Positions 5,625 through 6,845 of a stretch of DNA of 6,845 bases are shown piece after piece. Each line of letters opens with the position of its first letter. Position 1 is the stretch's first letter. The translations under genes and the position numbers were made by a program. The stretch is from the NCBI GenBank assembly GCA_017936985.1, contig JAGBEM010000185.1, positions 1 to 6,845 of the forward strand, written 5' to 3'. A model generated the notes under the pieces. It had not been told where the DNA came from. It worked only from the letters and a program-made list of their open reading frames with translations, and ran no database searches. Source of the DNA: Oscillospiraceae bacterium. GTDB taxonomy: Bacteria; Bacillota_A; Clostridia; Oscillospirales; Oscillospiraceae.

Positions 5625-5992
5625 ATTCCCTTCCAGTAGCGCTAATTACAGGCTTAATCCTGGGCATTTTGGCAGGTTTGGGTGTGGGCGGCGGATCCTT
5701 GCTGATCCTGTGGCTGACGCTGGTGCTGGGAACGGAGTCCGGCATCGCAAGAACTATCAATCTGATGTTTTTCCTGACTGCCGCCGGAGCCGTGTCCCTG
5801 TTTCGCTGGCGCAAGGGAACACTGGATCTGAAACAACTGCTCCCTGCAATTATCGCAGGCTGCATTACCGCTGCACTCTTTTCCTGGCTCAGAGGTTATA
5901 TCCATACGGAACTGGCAGACAAACTATTCGGTATTTTGCTGCTGGGTACCGGTTTAAAGGAGCTATTTTACCGTCCCCGGAACGCCAGATAA
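5618..5992 (+). CDS. TauE/SafE (TSUP) family transporter, C-terminal half protein
   Basis: This 124-residue integral membrane protein corresponds to the second half of a TauE/SafE permease. The repeated glycine motif is GILAGLGVGGGSLLILWL (16-33), followed by membrane segments near 46-64, 74-92 and 101-116 and a short basic end (RPRNAR). The start at 5618 is chosen because GGGGAGG (5599-5605) lies 12 bases upstream and the glycine-rich first helix begins directly after it; the longer in-frame start at 5564 would add 18 residues that overlap the first gene and match nothing in the family. It overlaps the preceding gene by seven bases and its end overlaps the end of ruvX on the other strand by 25 bases. 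Confidence 0.87.
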   Translation: MVDSLPVALITGLILGILAGLGVGGGSLLILWLTLVLGTESGIARTINLMFFLTAAGAVSLFRWRKGTLDLKQLLPAIIAGCITAALFSWLRGYIHTELADKLFGILLLGTGLKELFYRPRNAR

Positions 5993-6381
5993 CCTTCCAG
6001 GATCAAAGACGCAGCCACAGCATCCACTGTATCCTTACGCTTTTTACCATGATAGTTGTGGTCAGAAAGGATGTTGTGAGCTTCTACAGTGGTTCTGCGC
6101 TCGTCCCACATGACCACTTCCCTGCCGGTCGCTTTTTTCAAAAGCTCCGCAAACTCCCGGCACAGCTGAGCTCTCGGGCCCTCTGTACCATCCATATTTC
6201 TGGGGAGTCCAACAACAATTGTGTACACTTGGTTTTCTTCCACAAGCCGTACTATGTCCCCAATCGCTTTTTCTGTGTTTCGACTTTTCACGACTGTTGT
6301 GCTACCTACAATACTGCACAGCAGATCAGAAATGGCAACGCCTGTCCTGGCGTCGCCGTAATCAATGGCCATGATCTTCAT
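5968..6381 (-). CDS. ruvX: RuvX/YqgF family nuclease (putative Holliday junction resolvase, pre-16S rRNA processing)
   Basis: A 137-residue cytoplasmic protein with the RNase H-like fold of the YqgF family, the usual length for it. Motifs: IDYGDARTGVA (6-16, Asp7), VVGLPRNMDG (56-65), WDERRTT (92-98) and KDTVDAVAASLILEGYL (116-132, Asp117 and Asp120), so the acidic metal-binding residues are present. In bacteria the family is tied to maturation of the 16S rRNA 5' end and was proposed earlier as a Holliday junction resolvase. GGAGG lies seven bases before the ATG at 6381. It is downstream of the ABC permease gene on the same strand, with a separate promoter in the 77-base gap. In many Firmicutes ruvX sits between ireB and the DUF1292 gene; here it does not. 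Confidence 0.95.
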   Translation of the reverse strand: MKIMAIDYGDARTGVAISDLLCSIVGSTTVVKSRNTEKAIGDIVRLVEENQVYTIVVGLPRNMDGTEGPRAQLCREFAELLKKATGREVVMWDERRTTVEAHNILSDHNYHGKKRKDTVDAVAASLILEGYLAFRGR

Positions 6382-6409
6382 AGTTCATCCTCCAGCATGG
6401 TTTTCTATA

Positions 6410-6439
6410 ATTATAATATATCCGTCTGTCTTAGCGCAA
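6410..6439 (-). promoter_or_regulatory. Promoter for ruvX
   Basis: On the minus strand TATAAT (6415 to 6410) lies 18 bases after TTGCGC (6439 to 6434). The transcript would start near 6403, about 20 nt before the start codon. The surrounding TATATTATAATTATAG stretch gives several overlapping -10 options. Confidence 0.55.
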
Positions 6440-6458
6440 CAGGAATTTATCCCATCAA

Positions 6459-6845
6459 TTACTGCTTTTTCATTTGCCGAAGGAATAGCAATACCGCCGC
6501 GGTCAACAGGACCACAGCATAACCAAATACCCACCAGATATGCGGAAAAACACCGGCAAGATCTCCTGCAAGCACAGCACGTTCCATTTCGACAGCATGT
6601 ACAAAAGGCAATGCATATGCAACCTTTTTAAACGCGCCGCCTACAAGATCCAGATCAAACCAAACACCGGATAACCAGGCTGAAAGATTCGTAAGGAGAG
6701 CACCGCAGATGCCACCGACCTGCTTATCGTTGAACACGCTTCCGCAAAGGAGTCCAAAAGCGATGTAAAGGATCGAAACCGGAATGATGGAAATAACAGC
6801 ATATAAAATACCAACGGTGATCTTAAGTCCAAGAGCGATCGCAAC
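6459..6845 (-). CDS. ABC-2-type transporter permease, C-terminal part (5' end outside window)
   Basis: The frame is open from the right edge to the TAA at 6459-6461, giving 128 residues without the true start. The GTG at 6737 is internal: in-frame membrane sequence (VGILYAVISIIPVSILYIAF) continues upstream of it. The pattern is that of the last part of an ABC-2 exporter permease: two hydrophobic helices, the GLLCGSVFNDKQVGGICG turn, a further helix, an amphipathic loop with YALPFVHAVEMERAVLAGD, and a final helix near the end (FGYAVVLLTAAVLLFL) with a basic tail (RQMKKQ). Such permeases work with a separate ATPase to export drugs, peptides or lipids; the ATPase gene would be expected to the right. 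The substrate is unknown. No terminator is seen before ruvX, so read-through is likely. Confidence 0.82.
   Translation of the reverse strand, partial: VAIALGLKITVGILYAVISIIPVSILYIAFGLLCGSVFNDKQVGGICGALLTNLSAWLSGVWFDLDLVGGAFKKVAYALPFVHAVEMERAVLAGDLAGVFPHIWWVFGYAVVLLTAAVLLFLRQMKKQ

Noticed and set aside
6641..6844. A 67-residue minus-strand frame near the right edge.
   Set aside because: The overlapping frame that continues into the window edge carries the ABC-2 permease helices and motifs, so this one is a shadow.
1..6845. CRISPR array, insertion sequence, phage genes or tRNA genes.
   Set aside because: No regularly spaced repeats, transposase or integrase motifs, or cloverleaf sequences were seen on either strand.

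Overview
The window most likely comes from a Clostridia-class Firmicute, probably a gut Oscillospiraceae/Ruminococcaceae-type anaerobe. The evidence is indirect: strong GGAGG ribosome-binding sites, sigma-A-like promoters with TATAAT boxes, U-tailed intrinsic terminators, a YrzB-like DUF1292 gene, a RuvX gene, and a membrane-anchored PpiC foldase with an acidic low-complexity linker. No marker gene fixes the genus, so this assignment is an inference.

Layout from left to right. Positions 1-2234 (minus strand) carry most of a class A penicillin-binding protein, cut at its C-terminus by the window edge. Positions 2235-2415 are a divergent promoter region with an extended -10 box for the PBP gene and a 15-bp palindrome. 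Positions 2416-2640 (plus) encode a 74-residue membrane-anchored small protein. Positions 2718-2993 (plus) encode a DUF1292 protein behind its own promoter. Positions 2994-3218 hold no protein gene. They hold a strongly folded RNA of about 190 nt closed by a long end-to-end stem and followed by an intrinsic terminator; 6S RNA is the leading but unproven identity. A consensus-like promoter at 3282-3310 then drives a 595-residue membrane-anchored parvulin-type foldase (3376-5163), which ends at a strong terminator. Positions 5265-5992 (plus) encode a TauE/SafE-type transporter split into two overlapping half-genes. They converge on, and overlap by 25 bp, ruvX on the minus strand (5968-6381). Upstream of ruvX on the same strand lies the C-terminal part of an ABC-2-type permease (6459-6845), cut by the right edge.

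How the genes relate. The PBP and the PpiC foldase both act outside the membrane, in wall synthesis and in folding of exported proteins. DUF1292 and RuvX are usually direct neighbours in Firmicutes (yrzL-yrrK-yrzB in Bacillus); here they are about 3 kb apart and on opposite strands, so the usual cluster appears to have been rearranged. The items most worth following up are the structured RNA, the four-cysteine insertion in the PBP, the split TauE pair and the small membrane protein with its palindromic upstream region. I did not find an obvious new defence or mobile system.
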